From Afipia sp. (lineage in GTDB: Bacteria > Pseudomonadota > Alphaproteobacteria > Rhizobiales > Xanthobacteraceae), in NCBI GenBank assembly GCA_024508675.1, contig JANINQ010000021.1:62001-126000 (forward strand): a stretch of DNA of 64,000 bases, given 5' to 3'. Both the position numbers and the translations under genes were made by a program. Below the pieces are notes generated by a model. The model had not been told where the DNA came from and did no database searches. It was given only the letters and a program-made list of their open reading frames with translations. Shown here in pieces: positions 33,898 to 43,460 of this stretch (position 1 is its first letter; every line of letters begins with the position of its first letter).

Positions 33898-35937
33898 ATG
33901 AATAGCGCTCGGTCCCGCCTTCTGGTTTGCAGTTGCGAAATGACCATGCCGCTCGACATGCAAGCCATTGGACGCGGTTGCACGGCATCAACGACGCAGG
34001 CCAATCAGCTTTGTGGGCTCGATCTTGCGCAATTCAAGTCAGCCCTCGCTGGCGGCGATCCGATCACCGTCGCCTGCACGCAAGAAGCTCCGCTGTTCAA
34101 GGAAGTGGCGGAAGATTTCCCTGACACGCCTCTGACCTTCGTCAATATCCGTGAAACAGGCGGATGGTCCAGGGACGCTGCTGCAGCAGGGCCGAAAACG
34201 GCGGCTCTCATCGCGGCTGCGTCAGAGGACATGCCTCCGATTTCATTGGTGACGCTGGAAAGCAACGGCGTCGCACTGATCTACGGTCACGACGAGGTTG
34301 CCATCGATGCAGCCAGACGTCTCGCAGATCGTCTCGACATCACCGTCATCCTCACCCGGCCCGGCGACATTACGCCGCGGACGATCAACGAATTTCCAGT
34401 GCTCAAGGGCACGATCCGCAATGCGCGCGGGTATCTCGGGAATTTCGAACTCGCCATCGACGATTATGCTCTGCCCTCGCCGTCCTCGCGAAGCAAGCTT
34501 GTATTCGGTGCCCCGCGCAATGGCGCAACATCGACCTGTGATCTCATTCTCGATCTCAGCGGCGGGCTACCCTTGTTTCCCGCACATGAGTTGCGGCCCG
34601 GCTACCTGCGTGCCGATCCGCGCGACCGTGCCGCCATCGAGCGCGTGATTGCGGATGCCAGCAACCTTGTCGGCACGTTCGACAAGCCACGATTTATTCG
34701 CTTCGAGGAATCGCTATGCGCGCATTCGCGCTCGAATATCACCGGCTGCACCCGCTGCCTCGACCTCTGCCCGAGCGGGGCGATTACGCCGAACGGCAAT
34801 GCCGTCTCCGTCGATCCATATGTCTGTGCAGGGTGTGGATCGTGTGCATCCGCATGTCCTACGGGCGCTGCGTCTTACGCGCTGCCCGACAGCGACGCGC
34901 TGATGCGCCGCCTGCGAACGCTGCTGCAAACCTATCGCACCACCGGTGGCGAGCATGCGACCGTTCTGTTTCACGACGGCGATCACGGTGAACCGCTGAT
35001 CGATGCGCTCGCCAGATTTGGCGAGGGCCTGCCCGCCAACGTCCTTCCGGTGCGCGTAAATGAAATCACACAACTCGGACCAGAAACTCTTACGGCGGTT
35101 TTCGCCTACGGCGGAACAGGCGTCGCGCTGCTGATGCGCGCGCAGCCCCGGCATGAGACAGCCGGTCTCCGCCGCGCCGCCGACATGTCAAACATCATCG
35201 TCGCCGCTCTCGGCTTTGGAAGCGAAATTATCCGGATATTGGAAACGGACGATCCGGACCAATTGCGCCTGATGCTGGATGCGATGCCGGCAGGCGTCAT
35301 CTCCCCGAACCCGGCTAACTTCATCCCGCGTGGCGCAAAACGCGGCGTTCTCGAAACGACATTCCGTGAGCTGCATCTGGCGGCTCCGTCTCCTGTCGAC
35401 GTAGTTTCGCTTGCAAGCGGCGCACCCTTCGGCAGCGTGGAGCTGAACGTCGAAAGCTGCACGCTCTGCCATGCCTGCGTCACAGCCTGCCCCACTCAAG
35501 CGCTTTCCGACAATCCGGATCGCGCGATGCTGCGATTCACGGAAAGCCTTTGCGTTCAGTGCGGACTGTGCGAGGCAACCTGTCCGGAGGACGCGATCGC
35601 CCTGAAACCCCAGCTCGATTTCCGGGCATGGAGCGCTCCGCAACGGGTGCTGAAGGAGGAAGAACCATTCCACTGCATCGCCTGCGGCACGCCATTCGGC
35701 ACCCGAAGCTCGATCGAACGCGTACTCGCCAAACTGCAGGAGAAGCACTGGATGTTCGAAGGCGCCAATGCCCGGCGGCTTGACGTCATCAAGATGTGCG
35801 CCGACTGCCGCGTCGAAGCCGCTGTGAATGAGAGCTTCGATCCGCATGCTGCCCCAAAACGCCCTCCAATCATGTCCACGGAGGATTACCTGCGGGCGCG
35901 CGAGCAAAAGAAAAACGATCCGTTTGGATCACAATAA
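33898..35937 (+). CDS. Multi-cluster 4Fe-4S ferredoxin-type protein
   Basis: The 679-residue protein carries two separate double-cluster ferredoxin modules. One lies around residues 273-325 (CTRCLDLCP, CAGCGSCASACP) and one around 520-565 (CTLCHACVTACP, CVQCGLCEATCP). Extra cysteines occur at the N-terminus (C11, C13, C28, C39) and in C-terminal CIACG and CADC motifs near residues 592 and 634, giving possible further metal sites. It is predicted cytoplasmic. Upstream of Mrp, fdhD and mobA, it likely supplies electrons or clusters for formate dehydrogenase maturation, or carries electrons from the enzyme; both are inference. Confidence 0.85.
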   Translation: MNSARSRLLVCSCEMTMPLDMQAIGRGCTASTTQANQLCGLDLAQFKSALAGGDPITVACTQEAPLFKEVAEDFPDTPLTFVNIRETGGWSRDAAAAGPKTAALIAAASEDMPPISLVTLESNGVALIYGHDEVAIDAARRLADRLDITVILTRPGDITPRTINEFPVLKGTIRNARGYLGNFELAIDDYALPSPSSRSKLVFGAPRNGATSTCDLILDLSGGLPLFPAHELRPGYLRADPRDRAAIERVIADASNLVGTFDKPRFIRFEESLCAHSRSNITGCTRCLDLCPSGAITPNGNAVSVDPYVCAGCGSCASACPTGAASYALPDSDALMRRLRTLLQTYRTTGGEHATVLFHDGDHGEPLIDALARFGEGLPANVLPVRVNEITQLGPETLTAVFAYGGTGVALLMRAQPRHETAGLRRAADMSNIIVAALGFGSEIIRILETDDPDQLRLMLDAMPAGVISPNPANFIPRGAKRGVLETTFRELHLAAPSPVDVVSLASGAPFGSVELNVESCTLCHACVTACPTQALSDNPDRAMLRFTESLCVQCGLCEATCPEDAIALKPQLDFRAWSAPQRVLKEEEPFHCIACGTPFGTRSSIERVLAKLQEKHWMFEGANARRLDVIKMCADCRVEAAVNESFDPHAAPKRPPIMSTEDYLRAREQKKNDPFGSQ

Positions 35938-35976
35938 ATTCGCGCGTCATCACATCTGATCGGTCAGGAGATTTAG

Positions 35977-36828
35977 TTGTCAGTCAATCACGCCGCTCCG
36001 GGCGCGCCAGCAACATCGAAAGGTTCGGGCATTCCGGGCGTGAAACATGTGGTCGCCGTCGCCTCCGGTAAAGGCGGCGTCGGCAAGTCGACCACCTCGT
36101 GCAATCTCGCCCTTGGCTTCGCGGCATCGGGACTGAAAGTCGGCATCCTTGACGCAGATATTTATGGCCCCTCGCAGCAGAAACTGTTTGGTCTGCGCGG
36201 CAAGCCGCGCATGCTGGGCCCTCGACTGCTTGAACCACTCGAACGGTTCGGAATCAAGGTGATGTCGATCGGGTTTCTGGTTGAGGAAAACAACGCCATG
36301 ATCTGGCGCGGGGCAATGGTGATCTCCGCCATTACGCAGATGCTGCGCGAGGTCGCCTGGAACGATCTCGACATCCTCGTGGTCGACCTGCCGCCGGGCA
36401 CTGGCGACGCGCAGCTCACCATGGCACAACAAACACCGCTTGCCGGTGCCGTGATCGTCTCCACACCTCAGGATCTTGCGCTGATCGACGCGCAACGCGG
36501 CATTGAGATGTTCAGGAAGGTCAACGTGCCAATTCTGGGCCTGATCGAGAACATGTCCAGCTTCTGCTGTCCCGCATGCAACCACATCACGCCGATTTTC
36601 GGCCATGGCGGCGCGCGAGACGAAGCAGAGCGGCGCGGCATTCCTTTCCTCGGTGAAATCCCGCTCGACATATCGATCCGCGAGACATCAGACGATGGCC
36701 GCCCGATCGTTGCGACCGATCCCGACAGCGTTCATGCCCGACGCTATATCGCCATCGCGCGGCAGCTCTGGCAATCCATCACCACCGGCGCCGCGACCAA
36801 GCCCGCTCCGCGCATTGTGATCGAGTAA
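35977..36828 (+). CDS. Mrp/NBP35-type Fe-S carrier ATPase
   Basis: The 283-residue P-loop ATPase has a deviant Walker A (GKGGVGKST at residues 31-39), DADIYGPSQ, VDLPPGTGDAQL and a C-terminal C-P-A-C pair in SSFCCPACNH, the cluster-binding cysteines of the Mrp/ApbC/NBP35 family. It starts at a TTG, with AGGAG six bases upstream. It lacks the N-terminal MIP18-like domain of the housekeeping Mrp. Its place between a ferredoxin and fdhD suggests a dedicated Fe-S carrier for formate dehydrogenase. Confidence 0.9.
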   Translation: MSVNHAAPGAPATSKGSGIPGVKHVVAVASGKGGVGKSTTSCNLALGFAASGLKVGILDADIYGPSQQKLFGLRGKPRMLGPRLLEPLERFGIKVMSIGFLVEENNAMIWRGAMVISAITQMLREVAWNDLDILVVDLPPGTGDAQLTMAQQTPLAGAVIVSTPQDLALIDAQRGIEMFRKVNVPILGLIENMSSFCCPACNHITPIFGHGGARDEAERRGIPFLGEIPLDISIRETSDDGRPIVATDPDSVHARRYIAIARQLWQSITTGAATKPAPRIVIE

Positions 36829-36831
36829 GCC

Positions 36832-37755
36832 ATGACGGGCACGACACAAACGCACCCAGCCTTGACGTCGGAGCAAAGCAAGCAAGCTGATCTGCCACGC
36901 GTGATGCCGGACCCGCATAATCCACGCCTGACCGAACGCGTCATGGGTATCGACCAGACCGGAGCGCCGGTCGAAATCAGTGTTCCGGTCGAACGTCCGC
37001 TCACGCTTTATCTGAACTCGCAGGAGATCGTCACGATGATGACGATCAACGATTATCCGGAGTATCTGGCCCTCGGCTACCTGCTCAACCAGAACATGCT
37101 CAAGACGGATGATGTCGTGACCGAGGTTGTCTACGACGACGACCTTCAGGTCGTTGTCGTTTACACCGAGCGCGGCACCAACTTCGAGGAAAAGCTCAAG
37201 AAGAAAACGCTTACATCCGGATGTGCCCAAGGCACCGCATTCGGCGATCTGATGGAAGCGATCGAAGGTGTTTCGCTGCCGGACGCCGAACTGCGCACGT
37301 CATGGCTCTATCAGATGACCCATGCGGTCAACACGGCCCCGTCGCTCTATCTCGAAGCCGGTGCGATCCATGGCTGCGTGCTGTGCCGGCAGGGCGAACC
37401 GATCTGCTACATGGAGGATGTCGGCCGGCACAATGCTGTCGACAAGATCGCGGGCTGGGCATGGCAGCACAAGGTCGATGTTGCCGACATGATCATGTAT
37501 ACGACCGGACGCCTCACATCAGAGATGGTCATCAAGACGGTGCGAATGGGTATTCCTATTCTGGTGTCGCGCTCCGGGTTCACGGCATGGGGGGTCCAGC
37601 TCGCCCGCCAGGTCGGCCTCACTCTGGTCGGCCGGACCAAGGGCAAGCGCTTTATTGCACTGTCCGGCCAGGAGCGGATCGTCTTCGACCAGAGTCTCGA
37701 ATTCGTTGCCGAAGAATCTGCACGTCATCGGCGCAAGGGCAGCAGCGATGACTGA
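36832..37755 (+). CDS. fdhD: Formate dehydrogenase accessory sulfurtransferase FdhD
   Basis: The 307-residue protein matches Fdh[30 protein letters not shown], the persulfide cysteine in [11 protein letters not shown] near residue 130, [14 protein letters not shown] and [12 protein letters not shown]. FdhD moves sulfur from a desulfurase to the bis-MGD cofactor, required for formate dehydrogenase activity. The N-terminal 50 residues are an extension rich in polar residues. It is three bases after the Mrp gene and overlaps mobA by eight bases. Confidence 0.95.
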   Translation: MTGTTQTHPALTSEQSKQADLPRVMPDPHNPRLTERVMGIDQTGAPVEISVPVERPLTLYLNSQEIVTMMTINDYPEYLALGYLLNQNMLKTDDVVTEVVYDDDLQVVVVYTERGTNFEEKLKKKTLTSGCAQGTAFGDLMEAIEGVSLPDAELRTSWLYQMTHAVNTAPSLYLEAGAIHGCVLCRQGEPICYMEDVGRHNAVDKIAGWAWQHKVDVADMIMYTTGRLTSEMVIKTVRMGIPILVSRSGFTAWGVQLARQVGLTLVGRTKGKRFIALSGQERIVFDQSLEFVAEESARHRRKGSSDD

Positions 37756-38374
37756 CGAAAGACCAACCACGCTTGGCGTACTTCTGGCAGGTGGATTGGC
37801 GCGGCGCATGGGCGGCGGTGACAAGCCCATGAAGACTATCGCTGGCCGCACGATTCTCGAACGCGTCATCGAACGGCTTAAACCGCAGTGCGACCAGATC
37901 ATCCTCAACGCCAACGGCAATGCGTCACGCTTTGCATCATTCGGACTGCCGGTTGTTGCGGATACAATTGAGGGATTTGCAGGCCCCCTCGCCGGCGTGC
38001 TGACGGCTCTCGACTGGACCGCCGCGCATAGACCGGATGTCGAATGGGTGCTGAGTACCGCGACAGACTGCCCGTTCCTGCCGCATGATCTGGTCGCGCG
38101 TTTGCAGCATGCGCGGATCAGCAAAGGCGCACAGCTTGCCGTTGCTGCATCCGGCGATCAGGTTCATCCGGTCATCGGCCTTTGGAACGTCGCCTTGCGC
38201 GAGGATTTGCGTCATGCGCTGGTTGTCGAGGACATGCGCAAGATCGACCGCTGGACCGCGCGCTACAAGCTGGCGACAGTGACTTGGCCGGACAAGCCGA
38301 TTGATCCCTTCTTCAATGCCAACACGATTGAAGATCTTGCGGAAGCGGAACGGCTTGTCTCGTTGGATCTCTGA
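37748..38374 (+). CDS. mobA: Molybdenum cofactor guanylyltransferase MobA
   Basis: The 208-residue nucleotidyltransferase has the MobA N-terminal motif [16 protein letters not shown], the DCPFLP metal-binding segment and the C-terminal [10 protein letters not shown]. It adds GMP to molybdopterin to make MGD. It starts within the end of fdhD, showing coupling of cofactor synthesis to formate dehydrogenase maturation. Confidence 0.94.
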   Translation: MTDERPTTLGVLLAGGLARRMGGGDKPMKTIAGRTILERVIERLKPQCDQIILNANGNASRFASFGLPVVADTIEGFAGPLAGVLTALDWTAAHRPDVEWVLSTATDCPFLPHDLVARLQHARISKGAQLAVAASGDQVHPVIGLWNVALREDLRHALVVEDMRKIDRWTARYKLATVTWPDKPIDPFFNANTIEDLAEAERLVSLDL

Positions 38375-38384
38375 TCACGAGTAA

Positions 38385-40322
38385 TTATGCCGGCTGAAAG
38401 CCTGCTTGCTCCAGCGATTTCCGAACATCGGCTGATGCGAGAGCATCGAGAAACGCGTGAACCGCCGGGCGCTCCTTTCGCGACGTCACCAGCGCGAAAT
38501 CGTAGTGTTCCTCGGCGACCGGGATAAAGCCGAGACCGGCAGCACTGGCAACCGGCGCGATGGTCATGCCCCAGTCGGCGCGATTTTGCGCGACAGCAGC
38601 AGCAACCGCATTGTGCGACCGCGGCTGATTCCAGTAGCCATCAGGCCGCGCTCCTCCGAGCAATCGATCGATCAGGATGCGCGTCCCGGCACCCTGATTG
38701 CGATTCACCATCAGGCATGAGGGGTCATTGAGCGCGGCCTGGACTGCTTCATCGGCACTTCGCCCCTCAAATCGCCGGTCGCCGGAGCGAAACACGATGC
38801 CTTGCATCCGCCGATAGCCTGGCACCAGTTCAAGACCATCGACAAGAAACGGCGCGTTATAGGTGTTTGTCTTTTCATCAAGCAGATGAATAGGCGCGAG
38901 ATCGCACTCACCCCGCCGCGCCGCCGACAACCCACCGAGGCTTCCCACCGAGATCGAGCGCACCGACATACCCCTTCGAACCAGCGGCTCCGTGACAAGG
39001 TCAAGTCCGGTGCAATGGCTACCCACGATGACAAGATCGGGAACGCGCACATGCGGCGTAAACAAAGTGACGTCCGTTGCCGTCCCCGCCGGCATCTGCT
39101 CCGCGAGAGCATCGATCTTCAGAAACCCGTCCGCCTGAGAAAACGATGTAATCGCACCGGACCCTTTCCCGGTCGGATAGGCGATCAATCCATCATCGCC
39201 CTCGACCAGAGACACCATCACGAATTCCGTCCGACCGAGTTCCGACGCAATCCGCACCGGTACTTTTGCAGTAACCCGCGCATCACTGCGCTGCGGCAGA
39301 CTAGCAAGGCGGCGCAGCACGGGGACAATCATATCGTGGAATGTGAACATCGCGGATGTTGGAAAACCCGGCAGAATGACAACAGGTTTTCCCTCACAAA
39401 CCGCAAGACATAGCGGTTTTCCGGGTTTGAGCGCGACACCATGCGCGATGATACCCGGCTGTCCCAGCCGCGCGACGATGCGATGAGAAACGTCGCCCTC
39501 ACCCTTCGATGTTCCGCCGGAAAGGATCAGCATGTCGCTGCTTGCGAGCGCCTCCCGCATGACACCTTCGAGCTTTTCCTCGTCATCGGGGAATGCGCCG
39601 AGAAAATGCGCGTCACCGCCATTCTCGGCCACCGCTGCCGCAACAATGGCTCCGTTGGTATCGAAGATGCCGGCGGGGCGCAGCGGCTGACCGGGCTGAA
39701 TAAGCTCATCTCCTGTCGAGACGATTGCCACACGTGGCTTTCGCACAACAGAAATTCGAGCCACACCGCAGGCTGCGAGCATGCCGGTCTCGCGCGAACC
39801 GATCAGCGTTCCCTCTCTCAGGACGACTTCGCCGCGGGCGATGTCGGACCCTGCGTAGGACACGAACTGTCCCGGCGCGACCGCGCGCCGGATTTCGATC
39901 GCATCATGTCCTGCGGGCTGCGTATGCTCGACCATCACGACCGCATCGGCTCCGCGCGGAATGGGCCCTCCCGTTGCGATAGGCGTCGCCGTACCTTGGT
40001 TCACGGTTATCAGCGGCGGCGTGCCGCACGCGATCGTCTCGCTGTTCAAAACCACAGAAACCGGAGCGGACTCCCCCGCTGTGGCAAGGTCGGCTGAGCG
40101 AACGGCGAAACCATCGACATTGGAACGGTCGAAAGGCGGAACATCGACCGCCGCCACAACATCCTTCGCCAGAACAAGACCGAGTGCATCGGCCAGCGCG
40201 CGATCTTCCGCAACAAGATCGCGGGGGAACAGCGCAGCCTCGAACCGCGCCAGCGCTTCCTCGCGCGACAGAATCGTCAGAAACTGTTCCTGGCTCACGC
40301 TAGCGCTGATCGGTGGCTTCAT
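38385..40322 (-). CDS. MoeA-like molybdopterin-binding protein fused to a periplasmic-binding-protein-like domain
   Basis: The 645-residue protein has a MoeA domain (about residues 20-420) with DVPPFDRSNVDGFAVRSADL, SYAGSDIARGE, VAIVSTGDELIQPG and ILSGGTSKGEGDVS. A substrate-binding-protein-like domain follows (about 425-645; NRNQGAGTRILIDRLLG, NRADWGMTIAPVA). There is no signal peptide, so the binding domain acts in the cytoplasm. The same module occurs fused to a DNA-binding domain at 44239-45129. It may bind molybdate, tungstate or a cofactor intermediate. It converges on mobA with a 10-base gap. Confidence 0.87.
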   Translation of the reverse strand: MKPPISASVSQEQFLTILSREEALARFEAALFPRDLVAEDRALADALGLVLAKDVVAAVDVPPFDRSNVDGFAVRSADLATAGESAPVSVVLNSETIACGTPPLITVNQGTATPIATGGPIPRGADAVVMVEHTQPAGHDAIEIRRAVAPGQFVSYAGSDIARGEVVLREGTLIGSRETGMLAACGVARISVVRKPRVAIVSTGDELIQPGQPLRPAGIFDTNGAIVAAAVAENGGDAHFLGAFPDDEEKLEGVMREALASSDMLILSGGTSKGEGDVSHRIVARLGQPGIIAHGVALKPGKPLCLAVCEGKPVVILPGFPTSAMFTFHDMIVPVLRRLASLPQRSDARVTAKVPVRIASELGRTEFVMVSLVEGDDGLIAYPTGKGSGAITSFSQADGFLKIDALAEQMPAGTATDVTLFTPHVRVPDLVIVGSHCTGLDLVTEPLVRRGMSVRSISVGSLGGLSAARRGECDLAPIHLLDEKTNTYNAPFLVDGLELVPGYRRMQGIVFRSGDRRFEGRSADEAVQAALNDPSCLMVNRNQGAGTRILIDRLLGGARPDGYWNQPRSHNAVAAAVAQNRADWGMTIAPVASAAGLGFIPVAEEHYDFALVTSRKERPAVHAFLDALASADVRKSLEQAGFQPA

Positions 40323-40331
40323 TTCGAGATC

Positions 40332-41567
40332 TCACATCGTGCCATGAAGGGAAAATGCGCCCACCATCGTCCCGGCAGCATAACCCTCGCTATCCGCAGG
40401 CACCGCAAGCCACGCATCGCCACGCATAATGGCATCCAGTGAAAGTTGTCCGCCGGCAATCGGCATCCATGCATGGTCCCGCGCTTCCAGCAAAACCAGT
40501 TCCGTAACTCCGATGGGCGATGAAATCTTGCGCGCAAGCGGACGGACGATTTTCTCGCGCGGCAGCCGCGCAAGGAGAACGTCCAGTATCGGTTGAACCA
40601 GCATCAGACAGGCAGCAAGTGCCTGATCGCGCAAACCGGGAACTGCTATAGTTGGCACCGCTCCGATCCTTGCGATTGCAGCCGTTCGCCCCGGCTGGAT
40701 GGCAAGCCCATGCGCCAGAACCTTCCCGCATTTCGCCAGTGCTAAAATCGTCGCATCGGTGCGGCCCGAACCTGTTCCACCAACCGTTATCATCAGATCG
40801 CAAACAGGTTCACGCAGGGAGGCTGCGATATTGACCGCATCGCGTCCCTTTGCCCGGATCAGAGTCGCGCTGGCGCCGGCGCTTTTCAGAAATTCCAACA
40901 CGAACTGCGACGATGCTGTTTCGCCTTCGGTCGAACCGACGTCAATGACAACAACGCGCGGGGATCTAATTCGGATATGCTCAAGTCCCATGACGCCAAG
41001 GACAAGTTTGTCGCGCAGGCTGACTCGCTGCCCCGATGCAAGGATTGCGCGTCCAGCCGCGATATCCTCTCCCGCACGGCGGACACCGTGACCGGGAGCA
41101 ACTTCAGCGAGAACCTGAAACAAGGGTCCGCTCTGCTCGACCATGTCCAGATCAAGCACACAGTCACATCCATCGGGCAGACGATGACCAGCCTCAACCC
41201 AGACCGGCGGCCCCGCCAACATCACCGGGGAATAGGACGATGCGCCAGCAATACCACCCGAACTTAAAGCCCAGCCGTCGGCCGTTGCCATACTAGACAC
41301 AGGAAACGCTTCGCGCCGCGGCGCGTTCTCCGCTGCGATGCGACCGACGGAATCCGAAAGCAATACATCGATGGGGTCGACTGGCCCCACCCGATCCAGC
41401 AGCAATCGACGGGCAATATCGAGCGGGGTCAAGACCGCCGGCAGGCGCTGCATCATTTCGGCATCCGGCGACAATTCGCTGTGCGACACCCTGACGACCG
41501 GCAAAAGGGAACCATCCTGATCATGTGCCGTTAGAGAGGACCTTTGATTCGCTAAGTTATAACTCAC
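40332..41567 (-). CDS. MoeA-like molybdopterin-binding protein (diverged)
   Basis: The 411-residue protein resembles MoeA in outline: STEGET replaces the usual STGDE, VGGTGSGRTDATI replaces the GGVS loop, and MATADGWALSS stands where DGYAVR is usual. It is therefore a diverged paralogue, perhaps a cofactor-binding protein and not the metal-insertion enzyme. The GTG start at 41567 lies only 10 bases from the divergent gene at 41578; an internal ATG at 41456 would leave room for a promoter and is possible. It lies nine bases before the MoeA fusion gene. Confidence 0.75.
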   Translation of the reverse strand: MSYNLANQRSSLTAHDQDGSLLPVVRVSHSELSPDAEMMQRLPAVLTPLDIARRLLLDRVGPVDPIDVLLSDSVGRIAAENAPRREAFPVSSMATADGWALSSGGIAGASSYSPVMLAGPPVWVEAGHRLPDGCDCVLDLDMVEQSGPLFQVLAEVAPGHGVRRAGEDIAAGRAILASGQRVSLRDKLVLGVMGLEHIRIRSPRVVVIDVGSTEGETASSQFVLEFLKSAGASATLIRAKGRDAVNIAASLREPVCDLMITVGGTGSGRTDATILALAKCGKVLAHGLAIQPGRTAAIARIGAVPTIAVPGLRDQALAACLMLVQPILDVLLARLPREKIVRPLARKISSPIGVTELVLLEARDHAWMPIAGGQLSLDAIMRGDAWLAVPADSEGYAAGTMVGAFSLHGTM

Positions 41568-41577
41568 AGAGGTTCCA

Positions 41578-41868
41578 ATGTACGCTCAACTCATTGCCAC
41601 CGCTGTCACCGGAATCCTTGTTGCAACACCGTTAGCAGCGCAGACAACCGAACAACCCAGCCTAAAGCCTGAGACGAACTGCAACATTACAACATCTGGC
41701 ACAACGACGGGCAATCCCGGCTCAACCGTCGGCACTTCGACCGGAATAGAAAAGAGTGCAATTCTGCCATCGGCAGGAGGACACGACCATTCCGCCGCTC
41801 CGACAGTGCAGAGCGACGGAAAACCGATGCAGGCGCGGCCGGATTGCCCGCCCGAAACGAAGAAATAG
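41578..41868 (+). CDS. Small secreted hypothetical protein, 96 residues
   Basis: The protein has a signal peptide (MYAQLIATAVTGILVATPLAAQ) and a low-complexity Thr/Gly/Ser-rich mature part with two cysteines and a GGHDHS segment. GAGG precedes the ATG. I do not recognise the family. The His/Asp motif could bind metal, which is speculation. It is flanked by a MoeA-like gene and tungstate transport genes. Confidence 0.55.
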   Translation: MYAQLIATAVTGILVATPLAAQTTEQPSLKPETNCNITTSGTTTGNPGSTVGTSTGIEKSAILPSAGGHDHSAAPTVQSDGKPMQARPDCPPETKK

Positions 41869-41874
41869 ACTCCT

Positions 41875-42717
41875 TCAGGATGCCTTCTTCTCCGCGTTGG
41901 GGAAGAAAAGCTGCTTGCCGTTAACCTGGTAAGCTGCAATGGCGCTCTGCCCTTCGGGCGAGACCAGCCAGTCGATAAAGGTCTGGCCGAGTTCTTTCTT
42001 TACCGCGGGATGCTTTTCAGGGTTCACCAGAATGACGCCATACTGGTTGAACAGTCGCTTGTCCCCCTCGACCGCGATGACGAGTTCGCCAGGATTCTTG
42101 AAAGAGAGCCATGTTCCGCGATCAGAGATCACATAGGCGTTCATTGCGCCCGCGGTATTGAGCGCGGCACCCATGCCCTGCCCGATCTCACGATACCATG
42201 GTCCCTTTGCGGTCTCGATGTCTACGCCGGCCTGCTTCCACAGCGCGAGTTCAGCAGAATGCGTGCCGGACTTGTCGCCCCGGGAGACGAACGGCACCGC
42301 CTTCCCTTGAATGGTTTTAAGCGCCGCAACGATGTCCTTAGATCCGGCGATACCAGCAGGATCGCTCTTCGGGCCGATCAGAATGAAGTCGTTATACATG
42401 ACGTCGGAGCGCTTCACGCCATGCCCTTCGGCAACGAACTTCTCTTCCTGTGACTTCGCATGCACGAAGACGACATCGGCATCCCCGCGACGTGCAGTGT
42501 CCAGCGCCTGTCCCGTACCCTGAGCAATGACCTTCACGTCAATGCCGGTCTTGGCCTTGAACAGCGGCAGGATGTAACCAAACAGGCCGGAATCCTGTGT
42601 GGATGTTGTCGAAGCCACAACGATCGACTTCTCCTGCGCAAGCGCCGGCGAGCCAGACGCGAGAGCAAGGAACGAGAGCGCAATGGTAGCAATGGCAAAA
42701 GCATGTCGGCGTGTCAC
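41875..42717 (-). CDS. tupA: Tungstate/molybdate ABC transporter substrate-binding protein (TupA-like)
   Basis: The 280-residue periplasmic protein has a signal peptide and the TupA pattern VVASTTSTQDSGLFGYILPLFKAKTG, GTGQALDTARRGDADVVFVHAK, VSRGDKSGTHSAELALW and MNAYVISDRGTWL. TupA proteins bind tungstate tightly. A GTG start at 42717 has GGAGGG eight bases upstream; the frame extends to 42732. Unusually it is the last gene, after permease and ATPase. Confidence 0.88.
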   Translation of the reverse strand: MTRRHAFAIATIALSFLALASGSPALAQEKSIVVASTTSTQDSGLFGYILPLFKAKTGIDVKVIAQGTGQALDTARRGDADVVFVHAKSQEEKFVAEGHGVKRSDVMYNDFILIGPKSDPAGIAGSKDIVAALKTIQGKAVPFVSRGDKSGTHSAELALWKQAGVDIETAKGPWYREIGQGMGAALNTAGAMNAYVISDRGTWLSFKNPGELVIAVEGDKRLFNQYGVILVNPEKHPAVKKELGQTFIDWLVSPEGQSAIAAYQVNGKQLFFPNAEKKAS

Positions 42718-42735
42718 GGCATATCCCTCCACGAG

Positions 42736-43458
42736 CTAAACAACGAGATCACCACGCACGAAGGCCGCCGCCTCCCGTGTCGTGGGATTCCTTAAAAAGT
42801 CTTCAGCCCGTGCGTGCTCACACACAGTGCCTCGCAGCATGAAGACCACATCGCCGGCGAGCCGGCGGACCTGACCAAGATCGTGAGATGCCATCACGAC
42901 CTTGATGCCCGATTTCGCGGCGCTATCGATGATGTCCTCGACACTGCGCGTAGCGGCCGGGTCGAGACTTGCAGTCGGTTCGTCCAGCAGAAGCAGATCA
43001 GGATCACGCGCCAGCGCGCGCGCCAGAGCAAGACGCTGCTGCTCTCCGCCGGACAGGCGCCGCGCAGAGCGCGCTGCCAGCCCCGAAAGACCTACGCGTT
43101 CAAGCAATTCTGCGGCGCGGACCGCCCGCTTCTCCCGCGGATAACCGGCATGGGTCAGCCCATAAGCGATGTTCGCCGCCGCCGTCCGTCGCAGCATCAC
43201 AGGCCGCTGGAAGACGAAAGCACGGCGTGCCGGATCGGTGTCGGCACGCCCGCCCCATGTCACCCGGCCTTCGGTCGGCGCGATGAGCCCCATGCAGACC
43301 CGCAGCAGTGTGCTTTTGCCTGCCCCATTCGGTCCGATGACAAGGGTCGGCGCGCCAGCGGAAAGCGTCAGCGACAGGTGATCGAGAATTGTCGTTGCAC
43401 CAGCCTGCACCGAAACACCGTCCAGTATCACGGGAAGATCGCTCACTGGTGCGCGCAT
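42736..43458 (-). CDS. tupC: Tungstate ABC transporter ATP-binding protein (TupC-like)
   Basis: The 240-residue ATPase has Walker A GPNGAGKST, signature LSGGEQQRLALARAL and Walker B LLLLDEPTASLDP. It lies between the TupB-type permease and the TupA-type binding protein and energises oxyanion import. It starts two bases after the permease stop. Confidence 0.88.
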   Translation of the reverse strand: MRAPVSDLPVILDGVSVQAGATTILDHLSLTLSAGAPTLVIGPNGAGKSTLLRVCMGLIAPTEGRVTWGGRADTDPARRAFVFQRPVMLRRTAAANIAYGLTHAGYPREKRAVRAAELLERVGLSGLAARSARRLSGGEQQRLALARALARDPDLLLLDEPTASLDPAATRSVEDIIDSAAKSGIKVVMASHDLGQVRRLAGDVVFMLRGTVCEHARAEDFLRNPTTREAAAFVRGDLVV

Positions 43459-43460
43459 CG

